Shown piece after piece: positions 1 through 10,081 of a stretch of DNA of 64,000 nucleotides. A program made the translations under genes and the position numbers. The DNA lies in assembly GCA_011947345.1 (NCBI GenBank), contig JAAVTG010000562.1:62001-126000 (forward strand), read 5' to 3'. Numbering within the stretch: the first letter of the stretch is position 1; every line of letters begins with the position of its first letter. A model generated the notes under the pieces. That model did not search any database. It had not been told where the DNA came from and saw nothing but the letters and a program-made list of their open reading frames with translations. Source of the stretch: Phytophthora quininea. Its lineage: Eukaryota; Oomycota; Peronosporomycetes; Peronosporales; Peronosporaceae.

Positions 1-2160
1 CCTTTTTGTGCATGAGCTGCGCACTCTCGTAGTTTCTCCAACTTGTCGCTGATCTGCTCTGGGAACTCGCCTAGATCCACAAGCCGTTTCTGCTTGTCAT
101 CTAAGCAAAAGTCTAGCGGTGATACAGCTGGAAGCACACAGAATAGTTCGACTGGAGCATGGTTGCCCAACGATGGCACGGGTGTGTGGTTCAAGTTCGC
201 TTGCACTGCTGCCACAAAGTAGGTCCAGTCCTTGATGTCGACCTGGAACTCGAGACACATTGCCCTTAAGACTTGGATAATGTCCCTGTTCAGCCGCTCT
301 ATCGAGCCGTTTATCCATGGTGAGTATGCCAGAGTGAAACTTTGATTAGCATTGAGCCGTTTGCAAACCTCACGCACGACTTCATTCTTGAAATGCGACC
401 CATTGTCACTTATCCACACTTGAGGTGCACCAAATCTGCTATGCCAGTCCATAATCGCTTGTGCAGTTACAGCACTAGTCGGAACGACGCATGGAACCAG
501 CTCACAATAATGTGTAGCATCGTCTTTCATCACTAGCAGGTAGGAGTAGTTGCCGAATGATTTACCCAGATGCAAATAGTCCCAATGGAGTGCCTCATTT
601 CTTTGGCTGCTGCGGTATGTTTCAGCCCATGGACGCTGCACAATCCTTCCTCCCTTAACGTGATGGCATAGCAGGCAGCTACGAAGGAAAGCGTCCACTT
701 GCTCTCGGAGTCGAGTCACTAGAAAACGCTTCTGCATAATTTCCATCAGCGGATCACGACCGCGGTGTCCTTGCGGCCCGCAATGGGCGGTCACCAACAA
801 TCTCTGCACGATGCTGGAGTCGCCGTCAGGTATCCAGATGCAGCCGTCTTTTGTCCACAGGCCATCATCTTCTTGCTTAAGGCCGTTTGGTCTATCGGCG
901 ATGTGATGCTGCTGACTCGCTCGAATTGCTGCAACGTCTGGCCACTCAAAGCTGTCGTCACTAAAAGGACGAATCGGTGCTGGCTTGGGTTGACGCGCTG
1001 CTTCGCTGCCTCCGCTAGACTCAGGAGTTGGTACAGCTTCATCCGCCTCCCTTGTACGCTTGCGGCGCAGACGCTTAATGGCTACACTGGTCTCGTGTCG
1101 GCATCCAGCCCAGCGAGAGATCATGTCAGCCCAAACGTTCTTCACTCCCTCGATATGCTCGATTGAAAACCGATATTCCATGAGCTTCATGGACCAGCGT
1201 AACAACTTGCCTCTCACATGCTTTTTGATTTCTTGCGCAGGTGCGAAGAGATGGATGAGGTTCCTGTGATCGCAATACATGCGAAACCCTTTCGGTCTCA
1301 TCAGCAGGTACGAGAGTTTATCGCACGCCGTCACTATGGGGTAACCTTCTTTCTCGATGACACTCCAGTTTCGCTGTGCGCCCGTGAAGGTACCTCCCAT
1401 ACACACTAGCAACTCGTGGTCTTGTTCATGGATGGGTACGTTGGCTTTCCAGTCGATCACTTGCGTTACTATCACTGACCAGCCAATGTCACTTGCGTCT
1501 GTGATCAGGATAGTCTCTGCGTTAGGCTTGGGGAACGCTAGTACTGCACTACTAGCCAGTGCCTCCTTTAGTTTGTCAAAGGCTGCTACTTCACTTGGCG
1601 TCAGGGTGATTGGAATTCCACTAGCCACTCGCTTTGTCCGCTTTTTGGCCGACTTCATCACGAAATCAAACTTGTCCTGGAGAGGTTTCACTAGACGACC
1701 ATAGTCAATGATAGAAGTTCTCATCCAGTTTGTTGAGCAAATAAATTGCTGCAACTCACCCGCAGTCGATGGATACGGAAGTGCACGCAAAGCCGCAATT
1801 CTGGCTGGGTCAAGTCTGACCCCACTGCCATCGATAATTTTTCCGCACCACCTGACTTGCTTCTTGTACACGCACGACTTAGTGGCACTGAGCTTGAAGC
1901 CGAACTCGTTTACAAGAGTGAAGAGTTCTTGCAGCTTCTCCAAGTACTCATCCACAGACTTTGCGTACAACAGTAAATCATCTATCCAGACCAGTAAATG
2001 ATTGAACAGCAGAGAGGAAAAGCAACGCTCCATGGTTGCCTGAAAGTGCAAAGCTGCATCAGAACTGCCTTGCGGAACACGGCGTGGAGTGTAAATCTTT
2101 CTGTGTGTCATGTATGACAGGATCTCCTGCGATTCTTCATCGAGAGGCAGTTGCCAGTAG
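1..2160 (-). CDS. Gypsy-C pol, 3' part: RT C-terminus, RNase H, integrase (cut at both ends)
   Basis: Reading the minus strand from 2160 to 1 gives one Ty3/gypsy pol frame in which I saw no stop. It starts inside the RT palm, with a W-I-D-D box near 1977-1991 where most gypsy RTs have Y-x-D-D. The RT-type RNase H follows (about 1700-1150, with a C-D-H-R-N block), then a linker, an H2C2 zinc-binding module (about 790-630) and the integrase core, with the first Asp in H-W-D-Y near 580, the second in S-D-N-G near 400 and Glu in S-I-E-R-L near 310. The frame leaves the window at base 1. The 5' part lies at 33774-35981; Gypsy-A separates the two. It copies and integrates element DNA. No chromodomain is visible inside the window. 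Confidence 0.85.
2156..2160. repeat. Target-site duplication of Gypsy-A, left copy
   Basis: AGTAG directly before the 5' LTR. The same five bases follow the 3' LTR at 33774-33778. Removing Gypsy-A plus one copy restores an uninterrupted RT frame in Gypsy-C across the junction. Confidence 0.93.
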
Positions 2161-3773
2161 TGTGACGATGTGAATTGTGTTTTTCTATGGATCGCGCTGT
2201 GGAGAGTTTACATATGGAGTTTATTATGGAGCTAGTGTTGGATATTACGTTCAAGAGATGAAGAGATGTGCGATAAAACGTGTCGCTTGGGAGAAGGCGG
2301 GGGTGTGCTGTCTTACCAAGGATGGGCCGTCAAGACCAGGAAGTGCGCCCAAGAAAATGTGTTCTTGAAAGGCACACCCAAGAAATGGCGTGTCCTTGAA
2401 ATGCACGTTGAAGGGATCTCCGCTCTTGGAATGTACGCCCAAGGGCACATTGCTTTGAGCGTGAGTGCACGTTACGTCCTAGTCACCCCTCGTCCTTAAA
2501 CGGGTCGCCAAGAACCAAGGTATAAATTGCCACAGTGAAAGGTATTCCTGTGTGTAACCCGTCTCGCCTTGGCTAACCTCACGATGTGTGAGGCAAGGAC
2601 CTGTAAATCCCCAAGCTGCCCAAGTGACCCAAGAAGCACGGCTGCCGCCCAAGACCCAAGAAGTTCTTGGATGAACATTCCAAGGGTATATTTCTTGGGC
2701 GGCCATTTCTTCGATGGAGATTCTCTTGGATGGAGATTTCTTCGATGGAGATTCTCTCTTGGACGTGGATTCTGGCACTTAGCGAGAATTCGCATTCACC
2801 ATGGACCCAGTGGTTTGTACCCAGAATGTTTACGCCACAGATGATTTGAAGAGCGACGAACCCACGATAAGTGGCCGTCATCAAGTCAAGCATACTAAGA
2901 TCAAGACTAATTCGTATCCTAATGACTGCACCCAAGATCTGCGGAAGAGCTGCAGATCTACTAGCTATAAGAGATATCAATCAGAGAGTTCTTTTGCCCT
3001 GTACTGCACAAGCGCCAGTCGGTGCTCTTTGCGTGTTAGTGCTAGGTGACCTGCTGCTCCCCACCTGTTTGTTAAGTCCAATTGGGAGGGAGTCTAGGCG
3101 CCCGACCATTTCGTTTACTAGTTGGGCGTCTGTCTTGCAGGCCAACCCATTTCATATTAAAACTACGCTCAAGCGGCTGGATAGCAGTCGCCGCTTGAGT
3201 TTGCTTTGAGACTGCGTCTTACAACGTTCTGTATTGGGATTTGTATTGACTGATCTGTGTGTTCCTTCGATTGAAGGTGGTGCGCGTTCGCTGAACCAAG
3301 TCCAAGACTTTCCAGGTGTCTTGGGCGTTGGATTGAACCTGGTGTGAGACCCCCGACCAAGGGTCTATAAGAATAAGTGTCGGCTGTATATTTGCATAAG
3401 GATCTCTCTGTATATTGATTATCTGTGGTTGCTAGTTCTTCTTGAACTTGCAGTCCAAGAACCCTGTCTCTTCAACTGCCGCCCAAGGAAAGTGGGCTGC
3501 AGGGGAACGAATTGTGGGCAAACTAATCCATCTAACACTCTTTTGTGTCTTTGACTGTGAAAGGCCATCCGGTAGATTAAACGCGGAATCCAAGGGTCGA
3601 ACCTATAGGGATTCACGAGGTGCACACGCCAATCCTTCGACGGCAGTTCCAAGAACCGCCGCTGAAGGAGTTCACAACTGATCTCGGTTCACCAAGATCC
3701 TGGCCACGTTGCCACAGCCCGCGCTGTGCAACAACCACCCCTGGACGGAAAACATCACCAGAGTTCCGCCACA
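2161..3773 (+). repeat. Gypsy-A 5' LTR
   Basis: 1613 bp, starts TGTGACG and ends CGCCACA (imperfect terminal inverted repeat), matching 32161-33773 at over 99%. It contains a near-tandem unit rich in TTCTTCGATGGAGA near 2706-2775 and many CCAAG/CTTGG words. Several ORFs of up to 133 codons inside it look incidental. Confidence 0.95.
2521..2528 (+). promoter_or_regulatory. Possible TATA box in Gypsy-A LTR
   Basis: TATAAATT within the LTR, about 360 bp from its start, repeated in the 3' LTR near 32520. A weaker candidate is at about 3365 (TATAAG). Position alone suggests a U3 promoter; nothing else supports it. Confidence 0.35.
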
Positions 3774-3775
3774 GC

Positions 3776-3793
3776 TGGTGCGCGTGCCCGGAT
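3776..3793 (+). promoter_or_regulatory. Gypsy-A primer-binding site
   Basis: TGGTGCGCGTGCCCGGAT, two bases after the LTR end. Its complement reads as a tRNA 3' end: discriminator A plus CCA, a 7-nt acceptor strand and a 5-nt T-stem strand. I cannot name the tRNA. Confidence 0.6.
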
Positions 3794-3957
3794 TTCAGCA
3801 TCTTACCAGGACTGGACGCCCAAGACCAAGCTCACATGCCCCGGCTTCGACTTCGTCTCAGCCAGAGCCCGTGCTCTTCGACTTGCCGTCCAAGGATTTC
3901 ACCGGTCACTGATTGGATTACAGTGCGTCAACGTTCGTGACTCTCTGAACACTGCCA

Positions 3958-4392
3958 ATGGCGGAGGGAAGAGGTGGATCGAAGACTGCTCAGGATCGTG
4001 GTGATGGTGGTCGCGGTGAGGCGACCCGTCACTCTCGACGAGCGCAAGGATTTCCGGCGGACGAGGTTAAGGACCTCGACACGTTGGCGAGGGAAAATCG
4101 CCAGCGCAAGAAGGCCGCCAGAGACGCGGAGCGAGCGTCTGCCTTGGACGCAGATTCCTTGGACGTGGAATCTGCGCCGGCTCAAGAACAACCGGCTGTT
4201 GAACCTGACGTCGAGGACGAAATACCGTCTAAGACTGACGCTGAAGACAGCCCAAGCGGCGAGTCGGACCCCCAGGGTCAAGAAACTAACGTCCAAGACA
4301 GGCAAGTTCAAGACGCAAGTCTTGAGCGTGCCGCCCAGGCGTCATCAGGAGGCGCCGATATGGTTGAGCCCCGGCAGCGTCGAGAACTGTAA
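3958..4392 (+). CDS. Gypsy-A gag, N-terminal segment
   Basis: 144 codons starting at the first good ATG after the primer site. It is charged and low in hydrophobic residues, with repeated Leu-Asp-Val/Ala-Glu-Ser words and many Gln and Glu, like an extended disordered Gag N-terminus. The frame closes at a TAA at 4390. The next segment lies one frame back, and one extra C in the CCCC run at 4369-4372 would join them. A GTAAGT at 4389 mimics a splice donor, but no acceptor gives a workable frame or length. No known domain is recognised. Confidence 0.6.
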   Translation: MAEGRGGSKTAQDRGDGGRGEATRHSRRAQGFPADEVKDLDTLARENRQRKKAARDAERASALDADSLDVESAPAQEQPAVEPDVEDEIPSKTDAEDSPSGESDPQGQETNVQDRQVQDASLERAAQASSGGADMVEPRQRREL

Positions 4393-6731
4393 GTTTTCCG
4401 TCGCCGGAAGTCGGGGCAGAGTTGCCGGTGACGACACTTGCTGTCCGAGATGAGCGATCTAAGGAGCAAAGCGTCGGGTCAGCTGAAGATGCAATGGAGT
4501 CTCTGCCCTTGGATGAAGATACGGACGCTGACATGGAGTCTAAAGAGTCAGTCGAAGAAAAGGCCCTCGTTCCTCTTGGAAGTGCCGCTGAAGAAAAGGC
4601 GAGTCCTCAGGATCTCCGCCTAACAACTTCTGTTGGAACTGAGGATGAAGAAAAGTTTGCTGCGGATGCGCGAGCATACGTGGCGGACCAAGTGCGCAGG
4701 TGGGAAAGAACCCCTTCGGGGCCAGTAGTCCCTCCTGTCCTCAAGTACTCATGGCCGAACCCAAGAGCTGATGCGACTAAGTGGGTCGAATGTGTCGTGT
4801 TGACTTCGCACTTCTTCACTGAAAGGCTACGGACTGGGGATCCTGGTGCGACTTGGTTGGGGGACTTGCGTCCTGAGCGTTGGCATATGAGTCTCGCCCA
4901 AGACGTCTCCGCCATACAAGTCCCGGCCGAACGCTTCTCGTCTAGGGAGTGCGCTGCATTCGTGCAGACACTTCTCTTCGAGGCGGGTTTCAGGTTTGAG
5001 AACCTGGTTCCTGAATGGTATCGGAAGAACGCTTCGCGGGTGCCCTTGGATTGGGTTCGTTCGGTGGTGAATGAAGTCCAGGCTTACCTTGCCGCGGAAC
5101 TCGTTGAGTGGCGCCAGCTAAGTGCTGGAGTGGAGTGTCATGAAGTCAAGACTCTGCCCGGACCCGCGCCTTTGGACGCAGACAACGTGTTTATGGCGGA
5201 GGGGCAAGTCGCAGAAGTGGCCGCTGAAGAAAGCTCCGCCCAAGGACTCGGTTCCTTGGACGTAGAGATGACAATGGCGCCAGATGAAGTAGACTTGCTC
5301 GGTCAGGAGTTCGCTTGGCACTTCACGATGTCCGGACTGACGACTCGTCGGAGCCCGCATGATTCTATAGCGGAGAACTCTGCCCAAGAGCAATCCCTGG
5401 CGACGCCACCATCTAGGTCGGAGATGTCGCGAGGGACGTCCACCCAAGCGTCGAGCTTGGCCGCCGGAGTTCTTCGAATGACCATCCAAGATGGCCCTGG
5501 CCAGCGTCCGACGGCAGAAGTTCCAAGTTCTGTTGGACCTCATGCTTCTGACGAGTCGTGGCCGAGTGTCAACACGTCGCGCAATAGCTCGTCCTCCTCG
5601 TCCATGCCGGAAGCGGGGCAAGGCTCTTCGGCGCATATGCCCCGCCCAAGCCCAGGGGCGATGGTCTTCACCGCACGTACTGCAGGAGGTAGTGGATTTG
5701 GTGGCGGTGCCTACGGCGGCACTTTCACGCGTACGGATTACCCTCCGCAACCTACGATCGTAGAAGACCCCCGCTCTAGGACGTCCGATGCGAGAAGCCC
5801 ACCAAGCAGCCAAGGCCGACCTCCGCGAGAGGTTGGTCCGAACCACGCTGAAGGACTCCCCGCCTTGGATGTTGAGTCGAAGGATGAGTATCCACACAGG
5901 CCGGAGTCTACGCGTTCGGAACGCTCTCATCGCTCAGTGCGGTCGACCACGTCGAGGGCATCGCAAGTCGCGGTGAATATCCTGCACCAAGAACAGGAGG
6001 CCATGGCGAAAATGCGCCGTGAGACTGCTGAACATCTTGAAAGGCAGTCGAAGGAAAGTGAGCGCCTGCGGCAAGAGCTTCAAAATACGGTGAAGGAACA
6101 GCGCTATGAGATGCAACAGCAATTACAAGTTATGATGAACGCGCTGACCAAAACCGATTTAGCTCGCCGTGACGCCGAATCCCGTGCCCGCGTCGTCGAA
6201 GAACGCGCCGCTAGGGCGAAAGCCCGGGAAGTCAAGCCGGCTCCTCAACTTGACATCGAAGGACTTCTTCGCAAGGAGAGGGAGGCCGCTGAAGTCGACT
6301 GGGCAAACCTCGCCCAAGAGCGTGAGGCCATGTGGGCCGAGCGGGAGCGAGCGCGAGACGCCGAAGTCGAGGCGGAGCGCGCGATCTGGCTTGAACAGGC
6401 CACGCAGGCGATGGCGCAGCAGCTCTCCGATCAAGTGGCCGTGCAGGTGGCAGCCCTCCACCAGGAGGTCAATGCCGTCAAGCGTGAGCGCGCGGAAGAG
6501 CGCGAGACGGCGTCTAACTTGCAGAAGTTCCAGGCTGGCCAGATCCGGGATCTTCGGGCGACGTTGTCCCAAGTCCAACAGGCACGTGCGCCCCCTCACC
6601 CTCATTCGGCAACCGAGGTGAAGAAAGAGCGTGTGACTAACCCTCATTCAGCAACTTCAAGTGGCGTAATCAGGGGGCGTCTTTACCGCCCGCCCAATCC
6701 GCGCCAGCTGTCAGTGCGACAAGTACCTTGA
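4389..6731 (+). CDS. Gypsy-A gag, long coiled-coil segment
   Basis: About 770 codons in a single frame, opening by 4389 without a clear start and so probably continuous with the preceding segment. The first third has several W/F-rich blocks. The middle is Ser/Pro/Gly-rich. From about residue 500 to 740 it becomes a long Glu/Arg/Gln/Ala heptad-rich stretch typical of a coiled coil, suiting oligomerisation of the capsid precursor. Gags of ordinary gypsy elements lack such an extension. The frame ends at 6731; the next segment is one frame back, consistent with a lost base in the GGGGG run at about 6673-6677. Confidence 0.65.
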   Translation, partial: VSFPSPEVGAELPVTTLAVRDERSKEQSVGSAEDAMESLPLDEDTDADMESKESVEEKALVPLGSAAEEKASPQDLRLTTSVGTEDEEKFAADARAYVADQVRRWERTPSGPVVPPVLKYSWPNPRADATKWVECVVLTSHFFTERLRTGDPGATWLGDLRPERWHMSLAQDVSAIQVPAERFSSRECAAFVQTLLFEAGFRFENLVPEWYRKNASRVPLDWVRSVVNEVQAYLAAELVEWRQLSAGVECHEVKTLPGPAPLDADNVFMAEGQVAEVAAEESSAQGLGSLDVEMTMAPDEVDLLGQEFAWHFTMSGLTTRRSPHDSIAENSAQEQSLATPPSRSEMSRGTSTQASSLAAGVLRMTIQDGPGQRPTAEVPSSVGPHASDESWPSVNTSRNSSSSSSMPEAGQGSSAHMPRPSPGAMVFTARTAGGSGFGGGAYGGTFTRTDYPPQPTIVEDPRSRTSDARSPPSSQGRPPREVGPNHAEGLPALDVESKDEYPHRPESTRSERSHRSVRSTTSRASQVAVNILHQEQEAMAKMRRETAEHLERQSKESERLRQELQNTVKEQRYEMQQQLQVMMNALTKTDLARRDAESRARVVEERAARAKAREVKPAPQLDIEGLLRKEREAAEVDWANLAQEREAMWAERERARDAEVEAERAIWLEQATQAMAQQLSDQVAVQVAALHQEVNAVKRERAEERETASNLQKFQAGQIRDLRATLSQVQQARAPPHPHSATEVKKERVTNPHSATSSGVIRGRLYRPPNPRQLSVRQVP

Positions 6732-7024
6732 AGGTGCCAGCCACGGTGAAGCTCGAACCGACGTTGAAGACTGAGCCTAGTACTGCCGCCCAAGGGGCAT
6801 CATCCCAACAGAGACCTGCGCCGAAGAAAACGCCGCCCAAGGAGGAATCAAAGTGGCCGGCGCCCAAGAAAACTGCGTCGAAGAAGACCCCGTCGAAGAA
6901 AAGCAAGGGGCGTCCGGACTCTCCACCTTCGGATGGCAGTTCAAGCAGCAGCAGTTCCAGTGAGGATGACGACAGTGACGGGGCGACACAAGCTCCGGTG
7001 ACGATTCGGACAGTGACAGTCTAG
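6728..7024 (+). CDS. Gypsy-A gag, Lys/Pro and Ser-rich linker
   Basis: 98 codons overlapping the end of the previous frame. A basic Lys-Pro-Lys-Lys-Thr region is followed by a Ser run and an Asp/Ser stretch, so it is almost certainly disordered. It connects the coiled-coil part to the capsid domain. The frame shifts once more; adding one G to GGGG at about 6978-6981 continues the acidic Asp-Ser run into the next segment. Confidence 0.55.
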   Translation: MKVPATVKLEPTLKTEPSTAAQGASSQQRPAPKKTPPKEESKWPAPKKTASKKTPSKKSKGRPDSPPSDGSSSSSSSSEDDDSDGATQAPVTIRTVTV

Positions 7025-7035
7025 GCGAGGAGGAT

Positions 7036-7986
7036 ATGGCGCCTTCGACATCAACTTCAAGCAGCGGAGGAACTACGACAGTGTGGACCTACAGGCCCTA
7101 CATCGGCTTCGACGCGATTGAACGCTTTGACGAGAAGGAGGCTTTGTCTACCCGAGCTGGCTGGTGGGAACGTTTCTTGGACGTTGCCGCCCAAGGCCAA
7201 TGGTCTAACCACATGAAGATGCGCCAGCTCAAGAGTCGACTGTCTCCTGCGCTGCGGAACTGGCTGACGCAGTTACCGAAATCTGCGCGGAAGGACTGGA
7301 AGCGTTTTTCGAAGCTATTTCGAAAGATGTGGTGTAAGTCCAAGAAGCGGTACCGAGAACAGTACTACCTCATGCAGATGAACAAGTCGGAAACCGCACG
7401 CGAGTTTTACTACCGCTTGAACGCAGCTGCTACCAGAGCTGGAGTTCGTTATTTGTCTAGGGCGACCAGTCGAGAGAGACATATCCGTCGCTTCATCACG
7501 AAGTTGAAGGATTCAACGCTCAAGGTGGCCTTGCAGGGCTCGAGTTTTAAGAGCATGAAGCACTTGGAGCGTGCCTTGGACAGAGATGAAGACGTGTGGA
7601 GGGTTGATGACCACGACACTCCGTCGAGGCCTCGCGATTTCCGCGCGGACAACAACTACTCTCGCGACAAGTACAAGACTAGTCATCCAAGACGCGCGTA
7701 TGTATCCCAAGGAGCTGACTCTAGGGCGGAGGTCGAGGCCGAGAGGCACGTCACTTTTCAAGGAGGTGAGTTCGAAGGGGAGGTTTCGGCCCCTCTGAAG
7801 AAAACTCCGCCCAAGGATCCGCTGCTCAAGGAACGTACACTGAAGAGCCTGAGCCCGTGCAGCAAGCGTACCGTGCTGAAGGCATGGGACTCCGTCCTTC
7901 AGCACAGTTCAACAATGTGCGCCCAGCACCCCAACCACAGCGGCGTGAGAACCCTCACCGCAATGAGTTCTGCGAGAAGTGTATGA
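7036..7986 (+). CDS. Gypsy-A gag, capsid domain
   Basis: 316 codons. From about residue 40 to 145 it has the retrotransposon Gag capsid pattern: W-W-E-R-F, then L-R-N-W-L, W-K-R-F-S-K-L-F and a Y-Y-L-M-Q-M block followed by E-F-Y-Y-R-L. This domain builds the virus-like particle. The last ~60 codons look out of frame. A base lost in CCCC near 7790-7793 moves the true frame to the one that continues into the zinc knuckles. Confidence 0.8.
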   Translation: MAPSTSTSSSGGTTTVWTYRPYIGFDAIERFDEKEALSTRAGWWERFLDVAAQGQWSNHMKMRQLKSRLSPALRNWLTQLPKSARKDWKRFSKLFRKMWCKSKKRYREQYYLMQMNKSETAREFYYRLNAAATRAGVRYLSRATSRERHIRRFITKLKDSTLKVALQGSSFKSMKHLERALDRDEDVWRVDDHDTPSRPRDFRADNNYSRDKYKTSHPRRAYVSQGADSRAEVEAERHVTFQGGEFEGEVSAPLKKTPPKDPLLKERTLKSLSPCSKRTVLKAWDSVLQHSSTMCAQHPNHSGVRTLTAMSSARSV

Positions 7987-8254
7987 ATTGGGGGCACACC
8001 CCGACTCTTGCTGGAAGGAGGAGATCTGCGACCAGTGTGGAGATCGAGGTCATCCGACATGGCGCTGTTACAAGCGCAAGTGCTCTCTGTGTGGAAAGTA
8101 CCATCGCGACGGTCAGTGTGCGGAACTGAAGTTTGTCCAAGAAATGAAAGAACTCGCTCGCCGAGGTGCACTAAAGGACTTGCCCGAACATATCCAGAAG
8201 TATTTCTTGGATGTAAGTTCGAACAATCCTGGGGAAGAAACGTTAAACCACTAA
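7857..8254 (+). CDS. Gypsy-A gag, nucleocapsid with zinc knuckles
   Basis: Three CCHC-type knuckles in series. The first (about 7970-8010) is split by a frame change at the CCCC run near 8000. The second reads C-x2-C-x4-H-x4-C, and the third C-x2-C-x3-H-x4-C is slightly short. These bind the element RNA. The reading frame ends at 8252-8254 just after a slippery heptamer. Gypsy-B has the same last two knuckles and ends its Gag at the equivalent place, also on Leu-Asn. Confidence 0.8.
8242..8248 (+). promoter_or_regulatory. -1 ribosomal frameshift site, gag-pol border of Gypsy-A
   Basis: GTTAAAC placed as G TTA AAC in the Gag frame, with a stop one codon later (8252-8254). The -1 frame continues into pol sequence. 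GUUAAAC is a known natural slippery heptamer in some nidoviruses. The homologous place in Gypsy-B holds TTTAAAC. I did not identify a downstream pseudoknot by eye. Confidence 0.6.
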
Positions 8255-8490
8255 GCCCGCTGGATGGGGATCCAGAACGCGTCGGGCTCAAGAAACCCCA
8301 GGAATTGTGTGTCTTAGTGTACGTAGGCCCTGAGCTGAGGAGGAAGAGAAACCAAGATAACCAACAATGCATGACTACGATTCAAGATCCAACAACTGAC
8401 CCAAATTTGCGCTCAAGAAACCTAAGCTCAAGAGAGACTACGTTGATAGAAACGTACATTCAAGAGAACAAGAGCAAGATGGACCAGTAG
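8249..8490 (+). CDS. Gypsy-A pol, linker upstream of protease
   Basis: About 80 codons in the -1 frame after the slippery site. It is basic and hydrophilic with no recognised domain. It runs to a stop at 8488-8490, but the coding signal moves to the next frame near the CCC at 8400-8402, again one base back. Confidence 0.45.
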
Positions 8491-8879
8491 AATTCCAACT
8501 GTGTCCAGGAGAGCGATATGGTTGGTGGTCGGATCATGATGACAAGTCATCGAAGGACGTTGCCCTGGTGCATGGCGCTGTGAACAACTTCCGGATTCCA
8601 ATACTCTTGGATTCCGGCGCAACTGTGAGTATACTGAGTTACGACTTTGCGCGTAAGCTCGGACTCAGGCTCAAGTCGCGCGACACGATGAAAGTGTCAG
8701 GTCTGGGTGGGGTCCCCACCTACGTTACAGCGTGCGCCCAAGTCAAAGTCACTCTTGGATCAAGAGTTGTGTATGTCTTGGATCTACTTATCTCCAGTAT
8801 CGGCGAGGGGTGGATGTACTTCTTGGAATGGATTTCATGCACGCAGCTGGCATTCGGCTGTGTGTCCGTGGAGGCCTAG
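8400..8879 (+). CDS. Gypsy-A pol, aspartic protease (first part)
   Basis: Open from 8400. It contains a W-W motif at about 8521 (G-E-R-Y-G-W-W, matching G-E-R-L-G-W-W in Gypsy-B) and the catalytic L-L-D-S-G-A-T of a retropepsin-like protease at about 8605, followed by the usual flap-region hydrophobics. It matures the Gag-Pol precursor. The rest of the fold (V-D-V-L-L-G-M-D-F) lies one frame back, after a GGGG at about 8807-8810. Confidence 0.75.
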   Translation, partial: PKFALKKPKLKRDYVDRNVHSREQEQDGPVEFQLCPGERYGWWSDHDDKSSKDVALVHGAVNNFRIPILLDSGATVSILSYDFARKLGLRLKSRDTMKVSGLGGVPTYVTACAQVKVTLGSRVVYVLDLLISSIGEGWMYFLEWISCTQLAFGCVSVEA

Positions 8880-10081
8880 TTCAACTGCCAGATGAAGAAA
8901 CGGTGCTCATGCTTGGAGCTGCTGAGCGGCCGCCCAAGGCAAATTTCCCGGTGGTCCCTCGGAGAATGCTCTATCTCCGCCCAGGAGAGAACGCTATCGT
9001 GCGAGTGAATTATGGTATGTCGAACCCACAGCGTGACGTTGTGTGGGCTGGCCGAGGAGACCGCTGGGTGACGAAAATTATCTACGCGGCGCGCTCCTGG
9101 GCAGTCGGTGTCAAGGTGGTGAACGTCTCCGACCGGGATTTGTGGATCGAACCCGGGACGTCTCTGGCGCGAGTTGTAGAATTCGGCGAGTACCCGACAG
9201 GACGATTCGTGCGGTCAAGCAGTAGAAGGTATGCTCAGTGGCAACACCTCATCTATGAGAGTACAGTCTCGAAGGACAACCGCTTTCGACAGCGGAGGTT
9301 GAAGGCGCTCGCTGAGCGGGAACCGGTGGAGTTTGAATATCCTTGTGTTGATCGCCCAACGTACAAGTGGCCAACCAAGATTGTTCAGCGGCCTACCGAA
9401 GTCTCTGCCGAGGTTCGGCTAGCCCGTCTTCGAACTACGCTGGACGAATGCGCGACCAAATCAGTCGACGAAAGTTCCTCAACCAGCCGCCCAAGAAAAC
9501 TGGTCGATGCCGCGGTTCAGACGGAGTTTGAAGCGGACGTCCCAGTGAGTACAGAGCTGATTGAAGACGGTTCTGCCTTGGATCTAATGTCCAAGGGTGG
9601 TTATGACCCTTGTCAAGGGGCGTGTCGCGAAGGGGTAGAAGTTGTCAAACGTGAGCTGAAGGGCGACATTGATGTGACTAACTCTTCGATCGAAGTCTCT
9701 GCACCAAACGTTAGGTGTGAAGTTCAAGAGGATGACGTCTCGGATGAGCCTTCGAATGTAGATCCGGCAAGTGGCGAGGTGGAGTTTCCGATGCAGACTA
9801 TGATTGGTACACCGGTCGAAAAGCTCGAGCGTGAATATGCTCAGGTCATGCGAATCACCGCTGAAGAACTTGACCTTGAACCCGCCGTATACATACGTGA
9901 GGTTAGTGAGTTGATGGCCCAGCTTCGAGATGAACTGGCCATGCTCCCCGAGTTGGGGGACCTCAGCCCTGAATGCAACATTGAAGAAGCGGATGTCGGA
10001 GTGTCTGGTGCGACTACACCCGAGATGGATGAGCAGTTGAAGAAGATCCTTCGGCGGCATAAATCCATTTTCTTGGGCGAT
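8732..10081 (+). CDS. Gypsy-A pol, protease C-terminus and protease-RT linker
   Basis: The first ~25 codons are out of frame. From about 8812 it has the second retropepsin block (V-D-V-L-L-G-M-D-F) and then a ~400-residue region similar in layout to Gypsy-B, including the Y-A-Q-W-Q/Y-E-E-W-Q block and an acidic tail. It has no catalytic motif of its own. The true frame ends at 10081 where Gypsy-B is inserted; a few codons beyond belong to the Gypsy-B LTR. RT resumes at 24499. Confidence 0.7.
10078..10081. repeat. Target-site duplication of Gypsy-B, left copy
   Basis: CGAT before the Gypsy-B 5' LTR; repeated at 24495-24498. Confidence 0.85.

Noticed and set aside
2579..2980. A 133-residue protein in the Gypsy-A LTR (also at 32578)
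   Set aside because: It overlaps other equally long ORFs on both strands, has no domain, and follows the low-stop composition of the CCAAG-rich LTR.
4389..4421. Intron in Gypsy-A gag (GTAAGT donor)
   Set aside because: The only acceptors give introns of about 22-33 nt and none restores the frame. A base missing from CCCC at 4369 explains the break better, and an intron on the genomic strand would be lost on retrotransposition.
5118..5930. Minus-strand ORF of 270 codons inside Gypsy-A gag
   Set aside because: Arg-rich shadow of the Gag frame, with no counterpart in Gypsy-B and no domain.
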